Assembly: GCA_902798915.1 (NCBI GenBank)
Contig: CADBYM010000005.1
Span: 62,001-126,000 of the forward strand
Direction: 5' to 3'
DNA: 64,000 nt
Source: an uncultured Coriobacteriaceae bacterium
Lineage (GTDB): Bacteria; Actinomycetota; Coriobacteriia; Coriobacteriales; Atopobiaceae
The notes beneath the pieces were generated by a model. The model worked only from the letters and a program-made list of their open reading frames with translations. It searched no databases and was not told where the DNA came from. Made by a program: the position numbers and the translations under genes. Shown one piece after another: positions 36,020 through 44,881 of the stretch. Position 1 is the first letter of the stretch, and every line of letters starts with the position of its first letter.

Positions 36020-37027
36020 TTATGCGAAGAACTCTTCGAGCCTCTTCCTCCAGCTCGCCGTATGCACGACACGTCCGGAGCTGCATGCGCGCAAGAAGCG
36101 CGTGTGGGCGCTGCGCTCGAGCGCCATACGGTAGAGGGGCACCGTCTCCAAGTCGTCTTGAGGCATGAAGATCAAGCGACGATTCGTCTTCACCGCCTCC
36201 ATGGCATGACGCAGTGCGGCGACGAACGCGGCAGGCTCGGTGTCGAAGCCGTACAGGTACGTTGCCGACTGTTCGTCCGTAACGAGCTCCACCGCCGCAC
36301 GGCCATCGGACACGGCAGCGAACCAGAACGCTTCGTCATGCGCAGAGAACAAACCCCGGACGACGGTAGCCGGCAACGCGCAAAACGCCTGATGCGCCTC
36401 AGCTGCATCACCAAGGCGCGATTGAAGGTCTCGTTCGAGCTCGCGATGCGCCTTGCGCCAGTTGGCGCCAACCTGCTCGCGAAGCTCTGCCAGGCGCTTG
36501 AAGAAGGGGTCGGTGTCGCGCCCCAGACGGGCTATGCGATAGCGTTCTCCCGTGTCGAGCCGCATGTTCATCGCAAAGCCGTCGCGCTCAAGCGACTCCA
36601 CAAAGCACAGGGGCACACGTCTGGCCCCCGCGTCGTGAGGGACGATGGAAAGACAGTCGGAATAGAGCGTGAGCTTTGCAATGCTGGATGCCTGCGCGAC
36701 GAGCTCCTCATAGGCATAGTCGCCCTCGCAGGACATGATGCGCGTCCCCTCGATGAACAACGACCGCTCGCTCATGCCCGCGAAGGCAAGCCACAGCTTC
36801 TCGAAGAAGCTCTCGGTCTGGTAGCCCAGCTTCGAGAAAACCGCCTCGCCTTTGGCCAAACGCACGTGCACGCGGTAGTTGAGCAGGCGCATGTCCACGA
36901 TGTCGGCAAAGGACAGAACCATGCGCCCATCACCCATGCCCGCTATGGTCACGGCCTCGCTTCCAATGCCGACCGTCGCCTCTCCGGTGTGTCCGGCTAT
37001 CGAGGCCACGCATTTGTATGTGCTCAT
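36020..37027 (-). CDS. Hypothetical protein paired with zinc-ribbon gene
   Basis: A 335-residue soluble protein. It starts MSTYKCVASIAGHTGEATVG, has PH-like beta-rich segments (VGIGSEAVTIAGMGDGRMVL; then LYSDCLSIVPHDAGARRVPL), and a helical C-terminus. Two similar beta blocks (~10-95 and ~115-175) may be tandem PH/GRAM-like domains. No enzyme motif. It follows the zinc-ribbon gene at 37031 by three bases, so they are one operon. Function unknown. Confidence 0.55.
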   Translation of the reverse strand: MSTYKCVASIAGHTGEATVGIGSEAVTIAGMGDGRMVLSFADIVDMRLLNYRVHVRLAKGEAVFSKLGYQTESFFEKLWLAFAGMSERSLFIEGTRIMSCEGDYAYEELVAQASSIAKLTLYSDCLSIVPHDAGARRVPLCFVESLERDGFAMNMRLDTGERYRIARLGRDTDPFFKRLAELREQVGANWRKAHRELERDLQSRLGDAAEAHQAFCALPATVVRGLFSAHDEAFWFAAVSDGRAAVELVTDEQSATYLYGFDTEPAAFVAALRHAMEAVKTNRRLIFMPQDDLETVPLYRMALERSAHTRFLRACSSGRVVHTASWRKRLEEFFA

Positions 37028-37030
37028 GGC

Positions 37031-37777
37031 CTAGAGCTTCGTTCCACACTCGCCGCAGAACTTCATGCCGGGATCATTCTCCGCTCCGCAGTTGGGACAC
37101 ACCTTCTTGCTCGTTATGGGAGACCCGCACTCGCCGCAGAACTTGAGTCCCGGTGCCACAGGGGCACCGCAGTTGGGGCATTTGTTCTGAGCGAGAGGGG
37201 CCCCGCAGTTGTTGCAGAACTTCCCCATGCCGGCAGGTTTGCCACATTGCGGGCAAATGGTCGTACGGGTCTCCAGCTCGCCATGCCATACCTGCGCGGT
37301 TTCGGCAGCGGCGTCAATGTTGTTGCGCATGGCCCTGTTGCGAGCTTGGGCGACATAGGCGCTCTCGCGTGGCGCACAGGTTATGCACAGGCCCTCGTCC
37401 TCGTTCCAGCAGTCGTCACATACCCAGTTGCTGCATGAGGGGCACTTCCGAAAATGCGGTCGCACCTCACTTTGCGCGGCATCAAACGCCTGCTCTTGTT
37501 CCTGGCGCCACTTCGGGCTTTGGTTCTCGAACCTCGACCCAAGCGCGTCGAGTCCTCGCTCTGCCGCCGCACCGAGGTCACCTGCAATCCCCCCAAATAG
37601 ACCACCTAGCAGGCCAACCCCGCGACTCAACCTCTCGCTCTTCTTGCGAGAATCATACGTGGTAGACTCCACGAAGGATGACTTGTAGCCGTTGCCACAG
37701 TTGTCACAAAAGAACTCAAACTGAAAACCCGCATCGGTAGAATGATCGCTGTAGTTTCTCGTGAACGAATGGAGCAT
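37031..37777 (-). CDS. Multi-zinc-ribbon protein
   Basis: A 248-residue protein. An N-terminal CxxC (FFCDNCG) and a central CPSCSNWVCDDCWN/CITC cluster are followed by three C-terminal double-zinc ribbons of the DZANK type (CPQCGKPAG...CNNCG, CPNCG...CGECG, CPNCG...CGECG). There is no membrane segment. A Gly/Leu-rich helix (LSRGVGLLGGLFGGIAGDLG) could be membrane-associating. GAAGGAG precedes the ATG. Such proteins often scaffold protein-protein contacts; specific role unknown. Operon with 36020. Confidence 0.7.
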   Translation of the reverse strand: MLHSFTRNYSDHSTDAGFQFEFFCDNCGNGYKSSFVESTTYDSRKKSERLSRGVGLLGGLFGGIAGDLGAAAERGLDALGSRFENQSPKWRQEQEQAFDAAQSEVRPHFRKCPSCSNWVCDDCWNEDEGLCITCAPRESAYVAQARNRAMRNNIDAAAETAQVWHGELETRTTICPQCGKPAGMGKFCNNCGAPLAQNKCPNCGAPVAPGLKFCGECGSPITSKKVCPNCGAENDPGMKFCGECGTKL

Positions 37778-38114
37778 GCCGGATCTCCTTCTTTGAGGCG
37801 CTATCGTGATTCGATTATACGAACCTGCAGATGGCCCGCCTTGCCGAACGGTGACGAATTATCCGAGCGGTATGTTGAGCAGTTGTCACCGTGGACTCGG
37901 TGCCACGCCTGCCATCACGTCAATGCCACCTCGACCGGGCCGCAACTCTAAGCGAAGGGCATCGTCCATGGGCCAGGAGCGAACCACAAACGACAAAACA
38001 GGCCAGAGGAACAACCCCCAGCCTGCGAAGAGTCTGGTCGGGACAGTCTGACCGTGAGCAAAGCACCGCCCTCATCCGGCATGCCCTCCTGGAGCCGTCA
38101 ACCGCAGGGGCAGG
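37778..38114. other. Intergenic region, start of eroded zone
   Basis: No supportable gene. From here to about 46 kb most coding frames are broken, short or chimeric, and the few intact ones are defence-like. Confidence 0.4.
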
Positions 38115-38287
38115 ATGACGGCGTGGCGCGACCTCAAGCGCAGGCTTGGCACCACCACCGACGCCGGCTACCGGGACACGAACGCCACCGCGTGTTGGAA
38201 ACATGGGCGGACTACAGCGCGGCGTTGGTCACGAACCCTAAGGAGGCCGCGCTCATACGCGAGCTCTTCCCAGACGAGACGGCATAG
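38115..38287 (+). pseudogene. Frameshifted small gene remnant
   Basis: AGGGGCAGG precedes ATG at 38115, encoding MTAWRDLKRRLGTTTDAGYR. About 24 codons in, the coding-like sequence moves to the next frame: ERHRVLETWADYSAALVTNP, ending LIRELFPDETA-stop at 38287. Read together it is a ~57-residue protein with one single-base shift. No family recognised. Confidence 0.35.
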
Positions 38288-38315
38288 TGGGTGAAATCAT
38301 GGAGGCGATCCTGAG

Positions 38316-38516
38316 ATGAAACACGACTACGACAAGATGGGCACGGACGAGATTGACCGCATCTATTTAAGAATGTTCGGCGAGGACTTCGCGGTAGAGT
38401 GGGATGACGAGTTGGAGCCGCACCGGCAGGAGACCATCGACTGCATAGAGTCCGGTAAGCCGCAAGACATGGGCAAGCTGGGCAACTACGGCCTCCCAGA
38501 CGGCGCGGTAGCTTAG
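38316..38516 (+). CDS. Small acidic hypothetical protein
   Basis: A 66-residue acidic protein, MKHDYDKMGTDEIDRIYLRM, with GGAGG 10 bases before the ATG. Helical N-terminus, then EDFAVEWDDELEPHRQETID. It follows the broken gene at 38115 by 28 bases. It could be an antitoxin-like or conjugation-accessory protein; no call is made. Confidence 0.45.
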   Translation: MKHDYDKMGTDEIDRIYLRMFGEDFAVEWDDELEPHRQETIDCIESGKPQDMGKLGNYGLPDGAVA

Positions 38517-38689
38517 TCGTTGCGCGACGCAGCAAGGCAAAGAGGGGCCGCTCCACGGGGTGGCCTTTTTTCATGCCGAGGTTCCCGGCGACGCCTGCGA
38601 GACATTAGCCCCACGCACGGCCAGCGCAGAAGGCCTCCCGGACACGCGGAGAGAACCGCGCAGACAAACGCCCGAGAAAGGGGTACGGC

Positions 38690-39255
38690 ATGCAAAACCA
38701 GAACGGGCCCGCGAACGAACCAGACGGCAACGAGCCGGCCAACGGCAGGGCGGAGAGCGGCGCGAAGGCGCTCGAGGCCGTTAAGAAGCTAGAGGCCCAG
38801 TTGGCCGACGAAAAGGTGAGCTGTGTTCGGTCGAGGCCTCGCGACCCTGCTGTGCCAGCGGATGGAGGCAATGCGCGACAAGGTCGAGTCGCTCGGCGGC
38901 GAGTGGGACGACTCGCTCTACGCGATCAGCTCGCCCGACCGCTCCTTCAAGAACCCGGAGACCCTCGGCAAGGAGTGGTCGAGCTCGTGAAGCCCGAGGG
39001 CTCGAAGGGCACTCAGGGTCTCCCAGTTCGTTCCCACGATTCGTGCCATGCCTTTGCGACATTGGCCATCACCGGCACATGGACGTCATGGTGCTCGCCA
39101 AGGCCCTCGGTCACCGAGACGCCACCACCACGCTCAACGTCTATGCTACCGCCCTGGCCGACGCGAAGCGCTCGGAGATGGAGCGCATGGACTCGATCGT
39201 GTTCCAGAACACCGGCGAGGCTCCGAGGGGCAAGCACTTCCGCATGCCGGCGTAG
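38690..39255 (+). pseudogene. Chimeric remnant ending in a tyrosine recombinase
   Basis: ATG at 38690 with AAAGGGG opens a stub, MQNQNGPANEPDGNEPANGR through LEAQLADEK. From ~38817 the sequence belongs to an integrase in changing frames. GLATLLCQRMEAMRDKVESL continues as ISSPDRSFKNPETLGKEWSS, followed by CHAFATLAI (box with the conserved His/Arg region, Arg lost). It ends LAKALGHRDATTTLNVYATA (catalytic His and Tyr region) and SEMERMDSIV. At least two frameshifts and a deletion have occurred. It is the 3' end of a dead tyrosine integrase fused to another gene's 5' end. Confidence 0.65.
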
Positions 39256-39288
39256 GACCATCCGATGCGACCAAGCTCTCTTGTTATG

Positions 39289-39325
39289 TTGACTTTGCAT
39301 GATTGTTTCATACAATATTGTCATG
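39289..39325 (+). promoter_or_regulatory. Promoter and palindrome of abiE, leaderless start
   Basis: TTGACT (39289-39294), a 16-bp spacer, then TACAAT (39311-39316). The abiEi ATG follows only 6 bases later (39323), which implies a leaderless transcript. ACAATATTGT, a perfect 10-bp palindrome (39312-39321), overlaps the -10 box, where AbiEi could repress its own gene. Confidence 0.6.
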
Positions 39326-39994
39326 TCAAGAGAAAGCCACATACCCATCATCGCTGAACTCGCACAGTCTGAGGGCGGCATCTTCACCGCCGCCCAGGCC
39401 GCGAGGCTCGGCGTCCCCAGGGACGCGCTCTCCCACGCCGTGCGCGCGGGCAGGCTCGAGCGCGTCGTGCGCGGGGCCTACCGGTTCGTCGGAACGGCGC
39501 CAAGCGAGCTCGACCTCGCTACGGCGCTCTGGAAGCTCACCGCGCCTGCGGCCTTCTCCCACGAACGTGTGGGCAGGTGGGACGGCATCGTCCTGGGCGG
39601 CGCGACGGCAGCCTTCGCGCTGGGAATCGGAGACCTGCACCCCTACCCGTGCAGAATGTACGCACCACGACTCATACGCTCCAAACTTCCCGGCATGTCG
39701 GCCGCCGTAAGGCGCGTGGACGAGCGCGACGTCTCGTTCAGGCTGGGCATGCCCGTCACGAGGGCGGAACGCACCGTGCTGGACCTCGTGCTCGACGGCG
39801 AGGACCCCTCGCTCGTAGCCGACGTCCTCGCGGACGCGGATAGACGCCTGCCGAGGACGGACTTCGACCACACGCGACTCGCGGAGCTCTTCGCGGGGAG
39901 CACAGGCAGGTGGGGCGCGCCGGCGGGGACGCTGGCTGTGCTCGCGGCCGATGCAGGTGTGGACATCACGACGTTGGAAGTCTTGGGAGGATGA
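39323..39994 (+). CDS. abiEi: AbiEi-type antitoxin (type IV toxin-antitoxin)
   Basis: A 223-residue protein. The N-terminal winged helix (GGIFTAAQAARLGVPRDALS, then HAVRAGRLERVVRGAYRFVG) is the AbiEi DNA-binding domain, and the rest is the antitoxin domain (MPVTRAERTVLDLVLDGEDP). AbiEi counters AbiEii by a type IV mechanism and represses the operon. The start at 39323 lacks a ribosome site but follows a strong promoter, so it is probably leaderless. Its stop overlaps ATGA at 39991. Confidence 0.85.
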   Translation: MSRESHIPIIAELAQSEGGIFTAAQAARLGVPRDALSHAVRAGRLERVVRGAYRFVGTAPSELDLATALWKLTAPAAFSHERVGRWDGIVLGGATAAFALGIGDLHPYPCRMYAPRLIRSKLPGMSAAVRRVDERDVSFRLGMPVTRAERTVLDLVLDGEDPSLVADVLADADRRLPRTDFDHTRLAELFAGSTGRWGAPAGTLAVLAADAGVDITTLEVLGG

Positions 39995-39996
39995 GC

Positions 39997-40906
39997 ATGA
40001 AGTACAGGACGGCGGCGGCGCTCGAGATGGCCGTGCGGGACGCGGCCAAGGCGTCCCCGCAGGACACGAACAGGGCCATAGCGGGCTTCTACTTCCATCG
40101 ACTGCTCTGCCGCGTGTTCAGCGATCCGGAGCCGCGCTTCGTGCTCAAGGGCGGCCTCGGAATGCTCGCGAGGGTTCCCGACGCTCGCTCCACGCGCGAC
40201 ATAGACCTCTCCACCGGCGCGCTCTCGGCCGAGGAGGCGGTCGAGAACCTGAGGAGGCTCGCGGCGATCGACCTGGGCGACTTCGTGACGTTCCGCTTCG
40301 AGGGAGCCGAGAGGATCCGGCTGGACGACGGATACCGCAGCGGGCACAAGGTCACCTTCGTGCCGCTGCTGGGTGGCCGCCCCATGCAGCGCGTGTCCGT
40401 CGACCTCGTCGCGGACACCATACCGTGCGGCACCCCGGACAGGGTGTCTCCCGCCGACAGGCTCGACATCGCGGGCGTCCCCGTGTTCGACTACCTCGTC
40501 TACCCGGTTGCGAGCGCCGTGGCCGACAAGGTCTCCGGCGTCATGGAAGTCCACGACGGCAGGCCGTCATCGCGCGTGAAGGACCTCGTTGACCTCGCCG
40601 TGTACCTCACCAGGGAGCGCTTCGCCATGTCCGACCTGCGGGAGAGGCTGCGGCTGGAGACGGCGGGCGCTCCACGGGCTCGATCTCTCTCGGGGCTTCT
40701 CGGTGCCCGACGCATGGCGAAATGCCGTCCATGAGTCGCTCTACGCGCGGTTGGCCGGGAGAACCGCCCTTCCCGCACACCTCCAACGCGTCGACGGGGC
40801 GGAATCGCTCGTCCGGACCTGCGTCGACGCGGTGCTCGGCGACGAGTTGCCCGACGCATGCGAGTGGAACCCGACGTCACTGTCGTGGGTTGGTCCAGGC
40901 AACTGA
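39997..40906 (+). pseudogene. abiEii: AbiEii-type toxin with frameshift near codon 225
   Basis: A DUF1814/AbiEii nucleotidyltransferase-like toxin. FVLKGGLGMLARVPDARSTR then DIDLSTG carries the GG...DID catalytic motif, and DKVSGVMEV..RVKDLVDLAVY follows. GGGAGG sits 6 bases before ATG 39997 (an ATG at 39991 overlaps the abiEi stop). Near 40666-40672 (GGCGGGCG) the frame shifts: the open frame ends at 40734 with a foreign tail, while the family-like C-terminus (ALHGLDLSRGFSVPDAWRNA ... VDAVLGDELPD) continues in the next frame to 40906. One extra G explains this. The toxin may be inactive, or this is a sequence error. Confidence 0.7.
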
Positions 40907-41442
40907 TTCGCAACCCGTCCCATGCGCGTCATACGCCAGCAGTCGTCCAAACCCCGAGGGCGGCAATCCTTGGATGGATTCAATTAGGTCACCACCGTCA
41001 GCGCACAGCGCATCGCGAAACGTACGTCGGCATCAGAGCCACCTAGACGCCGGACCTCCCACGCTCTGGCTGGCGGTCCGGTTCCTTGTCCCATAGGGAC
41101 TGTTTTCAGGTCGATGCGGCCCTCACCGCATCTTTACCACGCGACTTCATGTCTTCTCCACACGCCATGGTCAAGGCCGTCGGCTGTCCCCACGCGTCCC
41201 CCTGTGTCCCCACGTGTCCCCGTCCTAAGACCCGAACCAAGCGTTCTGGCTGAATTGCATCACATTTCAAATCTATAAGGTGCCGTCAGAGGCACCGTAG
41301 GACGGCATGTGCCGCCTGTGCTACCCTTGGTCCCACAAGTTTTATTGCAATCTAGCTGGCCTTTCTCTCACCACGCCTCTTGGCTTTTTCCAAGGGATGA
41401 GGTATCGCGAGGTCGGCGTAACGGCTCAGGGAGTGACGTTTC
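40907..41442. other. Intergenic, no gene seen
   Basis: About 530 bases without a supportable gene. Contains TGTCCCC-type low-complexity repeats (~41176-41224) and a small hairpin GGTGCC-GTCAGA-GGCACC at ~41279-41296. Confidence 0.35.
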
Positions 41443-41663
41443 ATGCAAAGCGAGAAGATCGACTACAGCCCGCCTGCAGAGGTGTCGTCACCCTGCTGCC
41501 TCCCATGCTCACCGTGAGGCAGGCGGAGGGTACGGGCGTCGCGAGCGCCCGCATGCTCCGCAAGATGTGCGCCGCCGGCGACATCAGGGCCACGAAGGTG
41601 GGGTCCGACTGGCGCATAGCCCGCGACCCGTTCTTCAAGCAGTTCGTCCTGGTCGACCACTAG
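41443..41663 (+). pseudogene. Excisionase-like gene, broken near 5' end
   Basis: AGGGAGTGACGTTTC precedes ATG at 41443 (MQSEKIDYSPPAE), which stops after ~23 codons. From 41505 another frame encodes an HTH_17/excisionase-type domain, MLTVRQAEGTGVASARMLRK followed by MCAAGDIRATKVGSDWRIAR, to the stop at 41663. The joint lies around a short insertion. The latter half alone, starting at ATG 41505, might still be made, though it lacks a ribosome site. Confidence 0.5.
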
Positions 41664-41997
41664 TGACCTTCTTGCAATCACCTATGCGTCTGGAACATGC
41701 TTTGCGAGTCATATTCGTCGCTGGAGCGAAACTCGAAAGGCGTGTCGTTGGCAGGCACGCCATGCTTCGGCAGGACCACGGTGCGGGAGCCCGTCTTTGG
41801 GCACGACCGGTTCGTAGCTCGCGCCCATACCATCGGGCATCAAGCGACGAATGTCTGCCGTCAGGGGCAGACAAGGCCACTATCGGAGGGCCTGAGCGCA
41901 GAATCACCTCGCTCCTCCGACACGCGGAGGGTACCGCACGAGATCCACCTCGAGGCCTGGGCCAGGTGGAGGACGAGTGGGGGCGCGCTCCGGCCAC

Positions 41998-42337
41998 GCG
42001 TCATCTTCGTTGTGAGCTCGGACTTCAATGACAACCTGACTTCAACGACAACCTCAGCGCCCTGCTCTCGATCATGATGTGGCAGGCCATCTACCTGCCC
42101 ATGTCCACGGCCGACACCCGAAACTCGGGCAAGCTACCCAGGCCGATCCCCCTCGTCTTCGACGAGTTCAAGAACATAGGCAAGACTGGCTCGTTCGTCC
42201 AGACCGTCGCCGTGGTGCACAGCCGCAACATCGACGTGGCCATCATGCTGCAGAACGCATCGCAGCTGGAGGAGGTCTACGGCAAGGAGGAAGCGGCGAC
42301 CATACGCGGCAACTGCGCAACCACCGTCTACCTCTGA
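41998..42337 (+). pseudogene. VirD4/TraG coupling-protein fragment
   Basis: Fragment of a conjugative coupling ATPase: RVIFVVSSDFNDNL, then (next frame) DNLSALLSIMMWQAIYLPMS, the Walker B region PIPLVFDEFKNIGKTGSF, and VAIMLQNASQLEEVYGKEEA. The frameshift comes from an imperfect 17-bp tandem duplication (42021-42037 and 42038-42054, GACTTCAAYGACAACCT). Both the 5' part with Walker A and the 3' end are missing. It is from a different subgroup than the gene at 15016. Confidence 0.7.
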
Positions 42338-42722
42338 AGCAGGCGCGACCGAAGACGGAGGACTGACGTTCAGGGACCTCGACGCGGCCGAGGTGGCGGA
42401 GTGGCTCGTCGAGGCCGACGTGCGCTCGACGCCCGGGCCGCAGGAGGCGTCGTCCGCACTCGAGCTCTTGGGATAGGGAGGTGTGTCGATGGTGCTGGCG
42501 ATGCCGCCGTAGGAGGGAAAAGGCCGCCCATGGCCACCAAGGGAGCCGGCACCGCTTGCGCGGATCTCCATGCCGACGTCCCGGCCACGGGCGGAGCGAC
42601 GAAAAGGACGGACCAGAAGGCTCGCCTCTGGGACGAAATGGTAGCACACATGTGCCGCACGCGCCGTCGTTGCGCGTGCGGCGAGGGGGAATCTCCACCC
42701 CAGCGACGGAAAGGAACCAACG
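42338..42722. other. Fused gene fragments
   Basis: A frame ending at TAG 42474-42476 encodes LTFRDLDAAEVAEWLVEADV..SALELLG, probably the tail of a conjugation-element protein. The rest (to 42722) has only short frames. No intact gene is seen. Confidence 0.3.
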
Positions 42723-42932
42723 ATGGAAACGACCATCGGACTCGCTCAGAGGAAGAGCGTCGCGAACGAGGGCGCCGCCTCGGCCGTCACCACGCTCTGC
42801 CTGGGCACCTCGGAATGGACCGACATCGCCACCCTCACGGTGCCGCAGGGCGGGGACGCGGGCGCATACGCCACCTTACTACGTTCATTTCCGCTAGCCC
42901 ATTTCCACGACCCGTCCAGCAGCTTGTCCTAA
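42723..42932 (+). pseudogene. 5' stub of element gene
   Basis: AAAGGA precedes ATG at 42723, encoding METTIGLAQRKSVANEGAAS ... TLTVPQGGDAGAYATLL. The composition changes after ~53 codons and the frame ends at 42932, where a 16-bp hairpin arm begins. It is likely a gene truncated at that junction. Confidence 0.35.
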
Positions 42933-42974
42933 AGCGGCAGGTTCCTTTGGACAGAGAAACCTGCCGCTTTAGGC
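42929..42974. repeat. 16-bp inverted repeat at junction of two broken genes
   Basis: CCTAAAGCGGCAGGTT (42929-42944) and its exact complement (42959-42974) around a 14-nt loop. It separates a truncated plus-strand gene from a truncated minus-strand gene. It may be a small mobile hairpin (MITE/REP-like) or a terminator. Confidence 0.6.
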
Positions 42975-43311
42975 AGTAGCATGCCTCTTCGCCTTGTCCC
43001 TCGACCGTGAGGTACTCGATGAAGTTCTTCGCCTCGTTGGCGCCCAGGCCGGCGATGACGCACTCTATCCTGAGCTCACGCGCGGAGGTCCCGTCCGCCC
43101 GGACGTTGAAGTCATCCTCCGTCGGCCTGACGAACTCGCCGCTCTACGTGAGCAGCACGTACCTCATCGCGTCGACGACCGTGGTCTTGCCCGAGCCGTT
43201 CTCCCCAACGAGGGCGTTCAGCCCCGGATGGAAGCGAACTTCCAGACCGGGCTTCCCGTCGACCGACTTGAACTGCCTGAAGTCGTAGAGCCTCAGCTCG
43301 GAGACGTACAT
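42975..43311 (-). pseudogene. 5' remnant of OLD/RecF-like ATPase with amber codon
   Basis: ATG at 43311 starts MYVSELRLYDFRQFKSVDGK, then Walker A LVGENGSGKTTVVDAMRYVL, as in the OLD-family nucleases and RecF-like ATPases. Codon 56 is TAG (43144-43146) where the frame otherwise goes on: SGEFVRPTEDDFNVRADGTS and ECVIAGLGANEAK. The gene breaks off at the hairpin at 42974. It follows the AlbA-type gene at 43357 by 45 bases, so the two were probably one operon, plausibly for defence. Confidence 0.65.
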
Positions 43312-43356
43312 GTGGTCATCCTTCCGACGATACGCTCAGTATTTCCGCTGCGGTGA

Positions 43357-44835
43357 TCAGGCCCTGACGTAGCGCTGGTTGGGGCTTCTCGGCTTGTCAG
43401 GGATGGTCTGGACGAGACGACCGTCATCGAGGAGGGGCCTTATCAGTTCTTGCCTCACATAGCGCTCGGAGCTGATTCCCAAATGTCGTTGAATCTCACC
43501 CTTGCTGCGCGGCTCGGAGCAGAACTCGAGGAGTCGCTCGGCCTGGTCACCATCTTGTTCACTGGTGCCTAAGCTGGTGCCTAAGCTGGTGCCTAAGCTC
43601 GCCACCAGCGGCAGGGTGAGCGTCGTGCGGTCCGGCACGTCAGCACCGAAGCGCTCCTCCACGGTGGGCGCGTCGTATCCCTCTTCGTCCCAGGCGGCGA
43701 GGATGTCCGGCACCCCGGAGCCCGCGTGCTCGCCGACGCCTATGAGGTTGAACATCTTGAAGAGGCCTGCGTTCCTGGGCTGGGAGAGGCCGCCCCGAAG
43801 CATCTGCTCCCTACCGCAGATAATCGTGCCGGGGTTAGCGAGCACGAGCCTGTCAGGCCACTGCTCCACGACGACGCTCTGCGCCTGGCGATAGTCGGCG
43901 TTGACGAGGCAGTTCGCCAACGCCTCACGGACCGCCTTGTGGGCCGGGGTCTCGTCCTGACGCACCATGCCCTCGAGACGGAACGGCACCTTAAGCCCGC
44001 GAGTAAGCCTTGCATAGACGCGCGTAAAGAAGTCGAACACATTGCCGCTCCAGTCCCCCGACTGTGACTGTATGCGGTCCGTCCAGCGGATGCTCGGGTC
44101 CATGTGCTCGCGGTAGTCCAGGAAGAACTCCGGGAACTCGTGCGAGATGCGCCACTCCTGGCCGAACATGAGGAGGCCTGCCTGCGTGGGGCGGACCGCG
44201 CCGTCGGCGTCCTCCCAGGCGGCGCCGACACGCACGAGGAAGGAGGCGTCGTCCAGCGACGACCACGCCGACGACGGGCGCCTCGCGTCGTGGCGGAACC
44301 TGTACTCCCTCACGGAGTCGACATCGAGCTCGGCCACGGTGTGGGGCGCGCCCAGCTCCTTGGCATCCGGGCTCTCCTCGCCCGTGTCGCGCAGCATCGC
44401 CCTGACCTCGCGCGGGGCGCAGTGGTAGTCGCCCTCCCAGTTTCGCTTGTAGGAGCCGCGCATGAGGTCGCCGTTGACGTACACCGGACGAAGCTCGCGC
44501 GGGGCACGGGGCACAGTGACGACGATCACGGTGTCACCGCCGACCTCGAAGTCCTCGATGTCGTACTCCACCAGCAGGTTGGCGCTCACCTTGCGCGGGT
44601 TGTTCGCCGTGTCCCAGAGCTCCTTCTTCAACTTGCGCGCATCCTCGAGGCCGGTCGTGTACCACGACCCGTCCCTCCGCTCGCCCACTCCGCACACAAT
44701 GACGCCGCCCGCGGTGTTCGCCATGGCCGAGTAGGTCTCCCACAGCGAGTCGGGCAGACCGCCGCGGGCCTTCTTCACCTCGAGGCGGTTGTCCTCGCGG
44801 TACGAGTCGAATTTGTCCAGATTGAACCCCTGCAT
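43357..44835 (-). CDS. AlbA_2/Schlafen-like ATP-binding protein
   Basis: A 492-residue protein. The N-terminal AlbA_2 (Schlafen-like) domain (NRLEVKKARGGLPDSLWETY, MANTAGGVIVCGVGE) is followed by a GHKL-type ATPase-like region (AHKAVREALANCLVNADYRQ; PGTIICGREQMLRGG), then a C-terminal winged helix (SKGEIQRHLGISSERYVRQE). In the linker GTSLGTSLGTS is encoded by a 12-bp unit repeated about three times (~43564-43598). Such proteins act as regulators or in phage defence. It is adjacent to an OLD-like ATPase remnant. Confidence 0.75.
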   Translation of the reverse strand: MQGFNLDKFDSYREDNRLEVKKARGGLPDSLWETYSAMANTAGGVIVCGVGERRDGSWYTTGLEDARKLKKELWDTANNPRKVSANLLVEYDIEDFEVGGDTVIVVTVPRAPRELRPVYVNGDLMRGSYKRNWEGDYHCAPREVRAMLRDTGEESPDAKELGAPHTVAELDVDSVREYRFRHDARRPSSAWSSLDDASFLVRVGAAWEDADGAVRPTQAGLLMFGQEWRISHEFPEFFLDYREHMDPSIRWTDRIQSQSGDWSGNVFDFFTRVYARLTRGLKVPFRLEGMVRQDETPAHKAVREALANCLVNADYRQAQSVVVEQWPDRLVLANPGTIICGREQMLRGGLSQPRNAGLFKMFNLIGVGEHAGSGVPDILAAWDEEGYDAPTVEERFGADVPDRTTLTLPLVASLGTSLGTSLGTSEQDGDQAERLLEFCSEPRSKGEIQRHLGISSERYVRQELIRPLLDDGRLVQTIPDKPRSPNQRYVRA

Positions 44836-44881
44836 GCGGCGCTCCTAGCGAGGATTTGGGATTCTTTCGCGAATCCGCATC

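Noticed and set aside
35765..37438. A 557-codon plus-strand open frame
   Set aside because: It is antisense to two minus-strand genes with good ribosome sites and zinc ribbons.
41176..41224. Repeated TGTCCCC blocks resembling a short array
   Set aside because: Units are irregular with no consistent spacer; not a CRISPR array.
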